Under the pieces are notes generated by a model. It saw only the letters and a program-made list of their open reading frames with translations. It searched no databases and was not told the DNA's origin. Below, piece after piece: positions 26,064 to 35,301 of a stretch of 64,000 nucleotides of DNA. Source of the stretch: Tatumella sp. JGM118 (lineage in GTDB: Bacteria > Pseudomonadota > Gammaproteobacteria > Enterobacterales > Enterobacteriaceae). The stretch spans positions 186,001 to 250,000 of the forward strand of contig NZ_JAERJR010000002.1 in the NCBI RefSeq assembly GCF_018257515.1. The letters are read 5' to 3'. Positions within the stretch are counted from its first letter, which is position 1. The number at the start of each line of letters is the position of its first letter. Position numbers and translations under genes: made by a program.

Positions 26064-27698
26064 ATGTTGTTACTTAAATCGGTTCTGAAACATCATCTGC
26101 CGGCGATGACCGGGATTATCCTGCTAAATCTGCTCAGTGCCTGTCTGGGTATTTTTACCATCTCATATATTAACCAGTCGCTGGTGCAGGAAAGCTCACC
26201 ACAAACCGGGCTCGCAAAACTGGCTGGCTTACTGATCGCCTTATTGCTGGTGACGCTGGCGGCCCAGTGGACACTGACCGCACTGGGACACCACTTTATC
26301 TGGAAGAAACGCAGCCGGATGGTCCTGCAACTGCTGGGCATGTCTCCGGACAGGCTGGAGCAACAGGGCCACGGCGAGTTGCTGTCGATGCTGGGGCCGG
26401 ATATCCGTAACATTACGCTGGCATTTGTCCGTCTGCCGGAGCTTATTCAGGGGATCGTACTGGGGGTCGTCGCTATCGGCTATCTCGGCTATCTTTCTCT
26501 GCCGGTGCTGGCCATTGTCATGGTCTGGATGGGGCTGACCTTTTATTCCGGTTACCGGATGGTGGCGCGGGTTTACCTGCACCTGCGGGAAGTACGCAAC
26601 TATGAAACCGATCTGCAGGATGTCTTCCAGGTGGTGATCCACGGTAATAAAGAGCTGGCGCTCGATCCGGCCCGGGCCCGGCATTTCTATGAAAACGACT
26701 ACCAGCAGGCGGCGCTCGGCTACCGGCAGCATATTATCCGTGCCGACAGCTTCCACCTCTCGGCCATTAACTGGTCCAATATCATGATGCTGGGGTTGAT
26801 AGGCCTGATCTTCCTGGCTTCACAGGCCATGGGCTGGATTTCCGGCACCGTGGCAACCTCGTTTTCCCTGACGGTATTATTCCTGCGCTCTCCGCTGCTG
26901 CAGGCTATCGGGGCCTGGCCGACATTACTGAGCGGTGAACTGGCATTTAAAAAAATTGGCGGGATGCTGGCAGCGGATCAGGAAACACTGCCGGACACAG
27001 ACGTGTCGCTGCCTGCCGGCTGGCAGACCCTGCGCTGGGAGAATCTGAGCTGGCATTACCCGCAATCCGGTTTCAGTGTCGGGCCGGTCACGACCCGGCT
27101 GAATCGTGGTGAAATCGTGTTTATCATCGGGGCCAACGGCTCCGGAAAATCGACCCTCAGTCAGATGCTGACCGGCTTGTATGCCAGCCCCGGGGCCGGC
27201 GTGTGGCTGGATGATCAGCCACTGACTACCGCAGCGCTGAAATCCTTGTTTTCGGTGGTATTTACCCGGCCTTATCTGTTTAGAACCGTGTTTGTGTCGC
27301 CGGAAAGCGAGGATGACGCGTCAGCTGAACTGTGGCTGGATAAACTCGGCCTGGCGGGAAAGGTCAGTATTGAAAATAATCAGCTGTCCACGCTGGACCT
27401 GTCGCAGGGCCAGAAGAAGCGGGTGGCGCTGTTGCTGGCCCTGGCCGCCCGCCGCGATATCCTGTTTCTTGATGAATGGGCCGCCGAGCAGGACCCGCAG
27501 TTCAGACGCTATTTTTACCGCGAGTTATTGCCCTGGTTCCGGGCGCAGGGCAAAACCCTGATGATTATCAGTCACGACGATGATTATTTCGATGTTGCCG
27601 ACAGGGTCCTGGAAATGCATCAGGGGCAGTTACGTGAACTGACGGCGGAACAGCGGGACAATGCCTCGCGGGACGTGATTTCTCAACTGGGGCGATAG
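26064..27698 (+). CDS. yojI: ABC exporter YojI (fused membrane and ATPase domains)
   Basis: A 544-residue half-transporter (E. coli YojI has 547). N-terminal six-span domain with the YojI blocks RNITIAFVRLPELVQG-like RNITLAFVRLPELIQG, HIIRADSFHLSAINWSNIMMLG and LTVLFLRSPLLQAIGA. The ATPase has Walker A GANGSGKST, signature LSQGQKKRVALLLALA, Walker B ILFLDEWAAEQDP and switch His ISHDD. E. coli YojI exports the peptide microcin J25 with TolC and is grouped with cyclic-peptide/siderophore exporters such as PvdE. Standing just behind a siderophore receptor, it may export a peptide or siderophore-derived molecule. Confidence 0.9.
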   Translation: MLLLKSVLKHHLPAMTGIILLNLLSACLGIFTISYINQSLVQESSPQTGLAKLAGLLIALLLVTLAAQWTLTALGHHFIWKKRSRMVLQLLGMSPDRLEQQGHGELLSMLGPDIRNITLAFVRLPELIQGIVLGVVAIGYLGYLSLPVLAIVMVWMGLTFYSGYRMVARVYLHLREVRNYETDLQDVFQVVIHGNKELALDPARARHFYENDYQQAALGYRQHIIRADSFHLSAINWSNIMMLGLIGLIFLASQAMGWISGTVATSFSLTVLFLRSPLLQAIGAWPTLLSGELAFKKIGGMLAADQETLPDTDVSLPAGWQTLRWENLSWHYPQSGFSVGPVTTRLNRGEIVFIIGANGSGKSTLSQMLTGLYASPGAGVWLDDQPLTTAALKSLFSVVFTRPYLFRTVFVSPESEDDASAELWLDKLGLAGKVSIENNQLSTLDLSQGQKKRVALLLALAARRDILFLDEWAAEQDPQFRRYFYRELLPWFRAQGKTLMIISHDDDYFDVADRVLEMHQGQLRELTAEQRDNASRDVISQLGR

Positions 27699-27895
27699 GG
27701 CAGACTGCCCGACAGGCGATATCCTCCCGGCCGGAGGGCGTGGCGACGGCGGCTTCCGGGAGGGATCAGAGCCCGGAGGCTATCAATATAACCCCCTCAG
27801 AGCGATAAATATTAAAATCATGGGTCAGACAGATTACACTGCCGGGGTAAGGCTTTGACGTCCTGTGTTTTAGCCAGATCCGGAGAGAGTGCTTA

Positions 27896-29152
27896 TTGCT
27901 TAAAAAATTTGTCTATCCATTCTTACTCTATCGGGGATTACCGACCGATATCTATTTCCTCGCGCTGGCAAGATTTATACTGGGGCTGGGTAATTTTATT
28001 ATCCCCTTTCTCTTCCTGTTACTTACCCTGACGCTGGGTTATTCAGCGACAACCGCCGGGGAATTAGCGATGGGGGTAACGTTATTCTATTTGATCGGCA
28101 ATTTTTCAGGGGGGAAGCTTTCTGATGCCCTGGGCCATAAAATCGTTATGGTGTCTGGCGAATTCACCGGTTCGGCGGTACTTATACTGAGCAGTTTTTT
28201 CCATGACTGGCATCTGATGCTGCCTGTCTGGCTTTTTATCAGTTATTTTTTCTTCGGAATTGCACTTCCCGCGAGTAATGCGCTGGTGGCAGATTTATCG
28301 ACCGCGGAAAACAGAAATGCCGTGATATCTTTAAGCTACCTTTCTTATAATTTAGGTTCGGGAGTGGGACCCGTCGTGGCGGGGTATCTGTTCCGCAGTC
28401 ATCCGGGCTGGATTTTTTTCGGCAATGGTTTGGCCGGAGTCATCGGTATTTTGATCGTTTTATTGGGTGTCAGTCGGCGACGCGATCCTCAAATGACACC
28501 CGGCTCAGACCCGGCAGACCCTGAAAAAGCGATCGGGGGGCCGGTATGGCAGGTATTAAAAGCGCGGCCCTGGCTACTGGTTTTCGGCGTTTTGTGCACT
28601 TTTCTCTGGTTTACCTTAAATCAGATGACGATAACCACCCCGCTTTTTCTGGCCCATCGTTATGGTGAGAACGGTCCCTTGTTATTTGGTCAGCTGATGA
28701 CCTTTGCCAGTCTGCTGGTGGTGATTATCACTCCGGTGCTGATAAGAATGACCCGGAATACATGCGAAATAAAAAGCCTTGCGGTTGCCGGTATTCTTTT
28801 TGCCGCAGGCTACTTACTCGTCATGTTATTTAGCCCGATCGCGATGCAGTTTGTGGCATGGTTTTTCCTCTCTGCAGGTGAAGTGTTGCTGTTAACGAAA
28901 GAGGGCGTGTATTTAGCTAATCAATCCCCGGTGAGTCATCGCGGGCGTATAAACAGCATAATGACGACGATGCGGAGTTTAGGATTGATGCCTGCCTGCA
29001 TTCTCATGGGGGCCTGCATTCAATATTTCGGATATATTGCGACCTGGTGGGTGATCATCATCATTGCTCTGATTACAGCGGCGGCTTTACTTCTGTTGTC
29101 ACATCATCAAAAACAATCCGGATCTGCCGGTTCGCCGGAAGATGTTAATTAA
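27896..29152 (+). CDS. MFS transporter, unknown substrate
   Basis: 418 residues with about 12 hydrophobic segments. Loop 2-3 motif is GGKLSDALGHKIVM, and a second-half loop has SHRGRINSIM. TTG 27896 is the likely start, preceded by GGAGAG 7 bases away; no ATG exists nearby. It uses more T/A-ending codons (ttt, tta, att) than its neighbours, which may point to separate acquisition. It stands before an M20 amidohydrolase gene with a 250-base gap, so a joint role is not established. Confidence 0.8.
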   Translation: MLKKFVYPFLLYRGLPTDIYFLALARFILGLGNFIIPFLFLLLTLTLGYSATTAGELAMGVTLFYLIGNFSGGKLSDALGHKIVMVSGEFTGSAVLILSSFFHDWHLMLPVWLFISYFFFGIALPASNALVADLSTAENRNAVISLSYLSYNLGSGVGPVVAGYLFRSHPGWIFFGNGLAGVIGILIVLLGVSRRRDPQMTPGSDPADPEKAIGGPVWQVLKARPWLLVFGVLCTFLWFTLNQMTITTPLFLAHRYGENGPLLFGQLMTFASLLVVIITPVLIRMTRNTCEIKSLAVAGILFAAGYLLVMLFSPIAMQFVAWFFLSAGEVLLLTKEGVYLANQSPVSHRGRINSIMTTMRSLGLMPACILMGACIQYFGYIATWWVIIIIALITAAALLLLSHHQKQSGSAGSPEDVN

Positions 29153-29404
29153 CCGGAATACGGTGATGTCATCAGTAATACCGGCCTCGCTGAGTAACAT
29201 TGAAATTACTGCGGATGAGGGTCGGAAATATCCTGCCCTCTGTCATAGGTTTTTCTTCTGACGACGCGTGGCTCATCTGCCGGTAGCTGGATAACTTTTC
29301 TGATCCCCCCCCCTCAGACTGACAAATTGTTCTTACGTTTTTATCGCGGACTGTTATTGTGAACCGGACAGAAAAACAGAAAGATCATTCTAAGAGAGAG
29401 CACA

Positions 29405-30580
29405 ATGTCTGAAAATATCATCCCGGGAATCAAAGCGTACGAAGACGAAATGGTGGCCATACGCCGTCATCTCCATGCACATCCGGAACTGAGCCTGCAG
29501 GAATTTGCCACCAGCCAGTTTGTAGCAGATAAACTCAGCGAATGGGGTTATCAGGTCACCCGGGAGATAGGGAAAACGGGGCTGGTGGGAACGCTGAAAA
29601 AAGGGACTTCCGATAAGGCCATAGGGTTACGTGCGGATATGGATGCGCTGCCGATCCATGAAACCACGGGGCTAAGTTATGCCAGTACCCGGCCGGGCGT
29701 GATGCATGCCTGCGGACATGACGGTCATACGACGATTTTACTCTCGGCCGCCCGGTACCTGGCCAGTGCGGAATGTGAGTTCAATGGTACCGTTCATCTG
29801 ATCTTTCAGCCGGCAGAAGAGGCCATCGGCGGTGCAGATTTAATGATCCGCGACGGACTGTTCAGTCGTTTCCCCTGCGATGCGGTCTATGCGCTGCATA
29901 ACCGCCCGGGTTTACCGGCGGGGAAACTGGGGTTCTATGCCGGTCACTTTATGGCGTCTGCTGATACGGTGAAAATTATCCTGAACGGCAAAGGTGGTCA
30001 CGGTGCTCACCCGGCAGGGACCATTGACCCGATCGTGGTGGCGGCATCACTGGTGATGTCGTTACAGACGATTGTGTCACGTAACGTTACCCCGGGAGAG
30101 ACGGCGATTGTCACGGTCGGTACCCTGCATGCCGGCATTGCCTCCAACGTGATCCCGGAAACTGCCGAAATGGAACTGACGGTCAGGGCGATGAAGCCCG
30201 AAATCCGCGACCTGCTGATCCAACGGATACACACCCTGGCCACCTCAACGGCGCAAAGTTTCGGGGCGACGGCGACGGTGGAAGTCTATGAGTCCTATCC
30301 GGTGCTGACCAACAGTGAAAAAGAGACGGCAGACGCCCGGGCATTAGCCATTGAAGTTTTCGGTCCGCAGGCCGTGGAAGAGTCTATCCGGCCTTCCACC
30401 GGCAGTGAGGATTTTTCGTTTATGCTGGAAAAACGGCCGGGCACTTATTTCCTGCTGGGGAATGACGGGGAAGAGAAACAAGGGTGCTTTTTGCATAATT
30501 CCGGCTACGACTTTAATGACGGGATCATCTCTGTAGGGGCCACGTTCTTTGTCAGCCTGGTTCGTCAGCACTGCCGGTAA
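29405..30580 (+). CDS. M20-family amidohydrolase (HipO/IAA-amino acid hydrolase type)
   Basis: 391-residue cytoplasmic metallohydrolase that cleaves N-acyl (or hippurate-like) amino acids. Metal ligands: HACGHDGH near residue 100, E-E in FQPAEEA, H in ALHNRPGLP, and the late STGSEDFSFML with HNSGYDFND. RADMDALP is the usual signature. AAGAGAGAGCACA precedes the ATG. A second gene of the same family lies at 49425. The gene is followed by a strong hairpin and is probably monocistronic. Confidence 0.92.
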   Translation: MSENIIPGIKAYEDEMVAIRRHLHAHPELSLQEFATSQFVADKLSEWGYQVTREIGKTGLVGTLKKGTSDKAIGLRADMDALPIHETTGLSYASTRPGVMHACGHDGHTTILLSAARYLASAECEFNGTVHLIFQPAEEAIGGADLMIRDGLFSRFPCDAVYALHNRPGLPAGKLGFYAGHFMASADTVKIILNGKGGHGAHPAGTIDPIVVAASLVMSLQTIVSRNVTPGETAIVTVGTLHAGIASNVIPETAEMELTVRAMKPEIRDLLIQRIHTLATSTAQSFGATATVEVYESYPVLTNSEKETADARALAIEVFGPQAVEESIRPSTGSEDFSFMLEKRPGTYFLLGNDGEEKQGCFLHNSGYDFNDGIISVGATFFVSLVRQHCR

Positions 30581-30598
30581 TACCTCCGGGAACGGGCA

Positions 30599-30630
30599 CT
30601 GGCCAGCCACCGTTTCGTGTGGCCGGCCAG
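30599..30630. terminator. Hairpin after the M20 gene
   Basis: CTGGCCAGCCAC, eight-base loop, GTGGCCGGCCAG: near-perfect 12-bp stem between two converging coding segments. No T-run immediately follows on the plus strand. Confidence 0.65.
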
Positions 30631-30635
30631 GACTA

Positions 30636-31067
30636 TTACATTTTCGGGTAGACGCTGAACGTAAAGTATTTCTTCTCGATACGCTGATACTCCCCGTTGC
30701 TATGGATTGCAGCGATGGCATTATTAATCAGTGTCATGCGTTGAGTATCCCCTTTGCGAAGCCCGACACCGGAACCTGTGCCGAAAAAGGTTTTATCATC
30801 AGGCTGTGCGCTGACGATGAAGCCTTTGCCCTGCGGGGTGTTCAGAAAACCGGTATCTGCCGTGACGGCATCGGTCAGGGTGCCGTCCAGCCGGCCGGCC
30901 AGCAGGTCAGGGTAGATCTGCCCCTGGTTCGGGTAAGAGACCACCTGTACGCCTGCCGGAGCCCATTTCGCCTTCGCCCAGGCCTCCTGGGTGGTGCCCT
31001 GGGCGACACCGATAGTTTTACCTTTCAGGCTTGCCAGGTTATCGGTGATATTGCTGCCTTTAGCGAC
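30636..31067 (-). pseudogene. 3' remnant of a polar amino acid ABC binding protein gene
   Basis: On this strand 144 codons remain, reading NITDNLASLKGKTIGVAQG, TTQEAW, YPNQGQIYPDLLAGRLDGTLTD, GTGSGVGLRKGD and ending KKYFTFSVYPKM. This is the C-terminal half of a HisJ/ArgT-type periplasmic binding protein (SBP_3 family). The N-terminal half including the signal peptide is gone, and an in-frame TAG (31070-31068) stands exactly where similarity stops. Tandem repeats begin at the same point. No permease or ATPase gene is adjacent, so the remnant is presumably inactive. Confidence 0.85.
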
Positions 31068-31069
31068 CT

Positions 31070-31430
31070 AACGGTTTAATGGCCCGGTTTTCGAAAAAGA
31101 GAAAGCTGTCCGTATTCACAGACCGGGGGGGTATTAAGCGCGATCAGCCTGAATGACAGCCGGTCATGGCTAACGCGGTATTTGTTCCGGAGAGATTAAT
31201 AACGGTTTCGCGGCCCGATGATCGAAAAGAGAAAACTGTCCGGAGTCACAGGCCGGGGTTATTGAGCGCGATCAGTCTGAATGACTGCCAGCCTAACGCA
31301 TTACTTATTCCGGAGAGGTTAATAACGGTTTCATGGCCCGATGATCGAAAAGAGAAAGCTGTCCGTATTCACAGACCGGAGGTTATTAAGCGCGATCAGC
31401 CTGAATGACAGCCAGCCATCGCTGCCGTGT
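31070..31430. repeat. Intergenic tandem repeat, family 3 (three units of 123-131 bp)
   Basis: Units begin AACGGTTT at 31070, 31201 and 31324 and share GGCCCG, TCGAAAAGAGAAA, CTGTCC, CACAG-CCGG, GCGCGATCAG and TGAATGAC. The first unit starts at the broken end of the binding-protein remnant. No protein motif is present; short open frames differ between copies. Confidence 0.9.
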
Positions 31431-31780
31431 TGATGATTACCGCGTTTAAGTAACAGGGCAAAGTGGTGTTGTACCCGGAAGATTGACTGACGGTTCGGTC
31501 AACAGGATGTCACCGTGCGTCATTCCGCGGCCCGGCACCGTTATCTGTTCGCGCCAACGGTATAAAATACAGTGTTACTGCGGTATAGGGAGACGCTATA
31601 CAGACCGTAAACCCCATACCCGGGATACCGGAAAACCCGGCGCGGAGTATAACGCCCCGGGTCTGGCACCGGAATCGCGGGCCGTATAAGCTGCTGTCAG
31701 CGGGCGATAAAGAGAGCTTTCCTGATCCGGATCCCACGCGGAGCCAATCTCTCCGCGTGGAGTTCGTCACAGACTCTGAC
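31431..31780. other. Intergenic stretch after the family 3 repeats
   Basis: About 350 bases up to the end of the cytochrome c gene. Short open frames are present on both strands but none shows protein-like composition, a ribosome site or similarity. I see no gene. Confidence 0.45.
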
Positions 31781-33136
31781 TTACCGATGCCGGCGACGTG
31801 ACTTCAGTATCCCGCCGCCGATCACCAGCAGAATAACCACCACCAGCAGGGCGATCATCCCGCCTTTCGCTATCGCCAGTAACGGGGAAGTCGCCCCCCC
31901 GTTACGCAGTGTGTTCACCCGTTCCGGCGTGGTCCGGACGCCGGCATCCCCGTCATTTTTAAATAAATAATTCACCAGTGTTGCCACTTGCTGATCATTC
32001 ATGACCGTTCTGAAGGCCGGCATGGCTTGTCCGCTGGCGGGCGTTAATCCGTCGAGGATCGCCATTACCGCATTATCCGCGACGGGGCGGTGAAAGGCAG
32101 CATTATTGTACAGCGCCGGTAATCCGTGACTGCCCTGACCAGACACCTGATGACAGGTGGAGCAATGTTCCGCATACAGTCGGGCGCCTTGCGATGCGCT
32201 CCCGTTCATCAGTCCGACATCAGAGATCAATGGCTGCGTGGCAGCAAGGCGTCCCGGGGGCGCATTGGCAGACTGCGGCTTCACTCCTTGCAGATAAGTG
32301 ACGATCGCATGAATATCGGCGGCGGATAATTTGCTGAAACTCTTATCAATGGCTTCCAGCATCGGGCCACCTGCCTGCGACCCGGTTGGCGAGCGTCCGG
32401 TCTGCAGGTAGCTGGCAATATCACCGGCTGACCACTGACCGATCCCGGCCTGTTTATCGGGGGTGATATTGGGGGCAAACCAGGTGCCCAACGATGCCCC
32501 TGCCAGTGCCTGACCGGACTGTTCAGCCATCAGGAAATTCCTGGGGGTATGGCAGGTTGAGCAGTGTGCCAGCCCCTGAACCAGGTAGGCTCCACGGTTC
32601 CATTCGGCAGAGTGACCTGCATCGGCCACAAAGGGCGCGGCCCGGGCATACAGACTATTCCACACGGCCATAGAGAACCGGAGATTAAACGGAAAAGGCA
32701 GGGCGGTTGTCTGTGGACGGACGTCAACCGGCGCAACGCCCTGCATAAAATAGGCATACAGTGCTTTCATGTCACCGTCGGTGATCACCGCATAGGAGGT
32801 ATAAGGCATTGCCGGATAGAGATGAGCCCCGTCGCGGCGTATTCCCTGACGGACCGCCCGTTCAAAGTCGGTCAGTGAATACCGGCCGATACCGGCCGCC
32901 TGCGAAGGGGTGATATTGGTACTGATAATGTTACCTATCGGGGTGTTAATCGCCAGACCGCCGGCAAAAGGTTTACCTCCCGGGGCGGTGTGACAGGCGG
33001 CACAGTCCCCGGCGACCGCGAGGTATTCTCCCTGTTTTACCAGAGCCTGACCGTCGTTATCCGCCGCACCGGCGGGTTGCCCGAACAGGATCCCGCTCAG
33101 TGCGGCGGCAATACTCAGAGAAAGCAATTTTTTCAT
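31781..33136 (-). CDS. Tri-haem cytochrome c subunit of a membrane-bound sugar(-acid) dehydrogenase
   Basis: 451 residues with a Sec signal (MKKLLSLSIAAALSGILFGQPAGA) and three CxxCH haem sites: C45-C48-H49, C192-C195-H196 and C325-C328-H329. The C-terminus has one membrane span (MIALLVVVILLVIGGGIL) and a basic tail. It accepts electrons from the partner flavoprotein and passes them to ubiquinone on the periplasmic side of the inner membrane, as in gluconate, 2-ketogluconate, sorbitol and alcohol dehydrogenases. It is the third gene of the operon, 11 bases after the flavoprotein gene. Confidence 0.92.
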   Translation of the reverse strand: MKKLLSLSIAAALSGILFGQPAGAADNDGQALVKQGEYLAVAGDCAACHTAPGGKPFAGGLAINTPIGNIISTNITPSQAAGIGRYSLTDFERAVRQGIRRDGAHLYPAMPYTSYAVITDGDMKALYAYFMQGVAPVDVRPQTTALPFPFNLRFSMAVWNSLYARAAPFVADAGHSAEWNRGAYLVQGLAHCSTCHTPRNFLMAEQSGQALAGASLGTWFAPNITPDKQAGIGQWSAGDIASYLQTGRSPTGSQAGGPMLEAIDKSFSKLSAADIHAIVTYLQGVKPQSANAPPGRLAATQPLISDVGLMNGSASQGARLYAEHCSTCHQVSGQGSHGLPALYNNAAFHRPVADNAVMAILDGLTPASGQAMPAFRTVMNDQQVATLVNYLFKNDGDAGVRTTPERVNTLRNGGATSPLLAIAKGGMIALLVVVILLVIGGGILKSRRRHR

Positions 33137-33147
33137 CGGAGCCTCCC

Positions 33148-34752
33148 TTAAATTTTGCCGAGAATCGCGTCTGCGGTACGTAACCCCAGCGCACAGGCGG
33201 TGAGTGTCGAATTGGCGGTGGCGACGGTCGGCATCACCCCGGTAGAGACCATATAAAGATTGTCATACTCCCAGGCCCTGCCGACCGGGTTGGTAACCGA
33301 TGTCCGTTCATCGCTACCCATCGCCAGCGTGCCGGTAATGTGCTGGTTATTGCTATAGACCCCGGGCGCGGAATAACGCACATTAGTGGCCCCCAGCATG
33401 GCGGCGATATCCGCATATACCGCCAGCGAGTGCTGCATACCTTTATGCACATAATCATCGAAGGAATAGGAAAATGCCGGCACAGGCAGGCCGAGTGCAT
33501 CCTTTTTGCGGGTGCTGAGCAGAGTACGGTTTTTCGGGTCCGGCAACTGTTCCAGTACATTTTTAATACTCAGTTCATGGGAGGCGCGGTAAGTGATCGC
33601 GTTGTCCAGTGCTGCACCGGTCAGCCCCTCCTTAATAGCCCCGGCGGTGACACCGGCCACCCGGGACGAGTTAGAAATATCGATACGGAAAGCCGCAGAG
33701 TCGGTACGGAAGGCCCCGTCACGCAGTTGCTGGATAGATGACGGGCTCATCGGACCGCGGCCCGGCCACAGAGGTTCATCCACATAAAATGTTGCTGAAT
33801 TGGAGGGGTGATCCATCAGATGACGGCCGAGCTGATCGTTGTTGTTACACAACCCGTTAGGATTGCGGGCGTCTGCCGATAACATCAGAATACGCGGGGT
33901 TTCGATAGCGTTCGCCGCCAGCACAAACACTTCGGCCTCAACCCGATGTGAAACCTTATCCCAATCGTAATAGTGCAGTGCGGTAATCTTCCCTTTATCG
34001 TTATGCTCCAGTTTGTACACCACGGCATGAGTTTTCAGTGTCACTCCGGCCATTTCAGCCGCCGTCGCGGCGATCCCGCCATGGTATTGGGCATCGATCG
34101 GGCAGATGGGCATACAGTTATTATTACCGCAACACTGCGGCCGGCCGTCATAAGGGACGGAATTACGGCCGGTGGTATTCGTCAGCACTTCATACTTAGG
34201 GGCCAGTCGTGCCATGACCCGCTGTTCCAGATAAGAGGGGGTCACCCCCTCCATAGGATAAGGATGTTTGCGCGGTGAATATTTTGCCATTGCTGCCGGC
34301 CCCGAGACGCCCCACAGCAATTCCGCCTCGTAATAATAGGGTTCCAGATCCTGATAACTGATAGGCCAGTCACGGCCCACCCCGTATTGAGATTTAATGC
34401 GGAAATCATTCGGGACTAAGCGCCAGGCCTGGGCAGCCCAGTGCCAGCTGGTTCCCCCGACGACGCGCAGATATTCCGGTTTATAGTCCTCCGGCCCGGT
34501 TTGATCCAGATAGCCATTATCCTGCGGTTTGTAATCGGGAAACGGGGCGATTTCTGAATTCGGGTAGGGGGCGACAAGGTCATCCTTACGGGCGGAATGA
34601 CGAAAGTTAGTGACAATCTGGTCGCGCTGGATACGTGGCCCGGCTTCCAGCATCAGTACCTGCCGGCCGGCGAGGGCCAGTTTTCTTGCGGTCAGTGCCC
34701 CGACAACACCGGAGCCGACAACAACAACATCGGTTGAAAGAGTTTCAGACAT
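33148..34752 (-). CDS. GMC-family FAD dehydrogenase, large subunit of a membrane-bound sugar(-acid) dehydrogenase
   Basis: 534 residues. N-terminal FAD fold DVVVVGSGVVGALTARKLA, FAD-adjacent VGGTSWHWAAQAWR, a Cys-rich stretch CCGNNNCMPICPIDAQ that may hold an iron-sulfur cluster as in fructose and gluconate dehydrogenases, and the C-terminal catalytic His and Asn in NQHITGT and TANSTLTACALGLR. It oxidises a sugar, polyol or sugar acid (gluconate, 2-ketogluconate and sorbitol are the known possibilities). It has no signal of its own, so export probably relies on the Tat signal of the small subunit. Confidence 0.9.
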   Translation of the reverse strand: MSETLSTDVVVVGSGVVGALTARKLALAGRQVLMLEAGPRIQRDQIVTNFRHSARKDDLVAPYPNSEIAPFPDYKPQDNGYLDQTGPEDYKPEYLRVVGGTSWHWAAQAWRLVPNDFRIKSQYGVGRDWPISYQDLEPYYYEAELLWGVSGPAAMAKYSPRKHPYPMEGVTPSYLEQRVMARLAPKYEVLTNTTGRNSVPYDGRPQCCGNNNCMPICPIDAQYHGGIAATAAEMAGVTLKTHAVVYKLEHNDKGKITALHYYDWDKVSHRVEAEVFVLAANAIETPRILMLSADARNPNGLCNNNDQLGRHLMDHPSNSATFYVDEPLWPGRGPMSPSSIQQLRDGAFRTDSAAFRIDISNSSRVAGVTAGAIKEGLTGAALDNAITYRASHELSIKNVLEQLPDPKNRTLLSTRKKDALGLPVPAFSYSFDDYVHKGMQHSLAVYADIAAMLGATNVRYSAPGVYSNNQHITGTLAMGSDERTSVTNPVGRAWEYDNLYMVSTGVMPTVATANSTLTACALGLRTADAILGKI

Positions 34753-34800
34753 GCTCAGTTCTCTGTTTAATCAGAAGAGGACGCGGCGAAAGAGGCAGCG

Positions 34801-35301
34801 TCAAAAAGGTTTGGCCGCCCAGCTGCCATACGTACCGTAGGCGTAGGTCGGCGGATTCAGGACGGGGGCGACATCCTGATTGGCCAGTGCGCTGGTATAA
34901 GCCACACAAATTGCCCGGGCACCGCTACCGGCAATCCCCAGGTACCAGCCGGTCAGAATGAGTGCCGGCAATCCCGCGAGGTCGCTGACCTGACTGTCTG
35001 CCGGTAACCGGCGGCTGATCTCTGCCGCCGGAACAGAATTGCGGGTGATCCACTGATTCAGCCGGCTAAGCTGTTGCGGAAAATCAGCATCGATTTTCAC
35101 AAATGCATCAAACAGTGCCGTACCGAAATCGTCAGGCAGGGTATTTCGCCCGGTCAGATAGCGGGAAATAAGCGCAAAATCATCATTCACAGGACCGGCT
35201 GCGTACGCCGGTAACATCCCCGCGGGCAATAATGCAGTGGCGGCCAGTGCGCCCATACCCTGTAACATTCGCCGTCGCGACAGATGTGCTAAAAATTCCA
35301 T
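34801..35301 (-). CDS. Small subunit of FAD sugar(-acid) dehydrogenase, Tat signal
   Basis: 166 residues beginning with a twin-arginine signal (LSRRRMLQGMGALAATALL) cut near AYA/AGP. The mature part (DFALISRYLTGR, LTGWYLGIAG, NPPTYAYGTYGSWAAKP) resembles the FAD-sorbitol/2-ketogluconate dehydrogenase small-subunit family. It chaperones and escorts the folded flavoprotein through the Tat pathway. First gene of the three-gene operon; 48 bases before the large subunit. Confidence 0.85.
   Translation of the reverse strand: MEFLAHLSRRRMLQGMGALAATALLPAGMLPAYAAGPVNDDFALISRYLTGRNTLPDDFGTALFDAFVKIDADFPQQLSRLNQWITRNSVPAAEISRRLPADSQVSDLAGLPALILTGWYLGIAGSGARAICVAYTSALANQDVAPVLNPPTYAYGTYGSWAAKPF

Noticed and set aside
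31166-31408. 80-codon frame with repeated PERLITVS and DDRKEK segments
   Set aside because: It reflects family 3 repeats only; units differ in length and there is no ribosome site.
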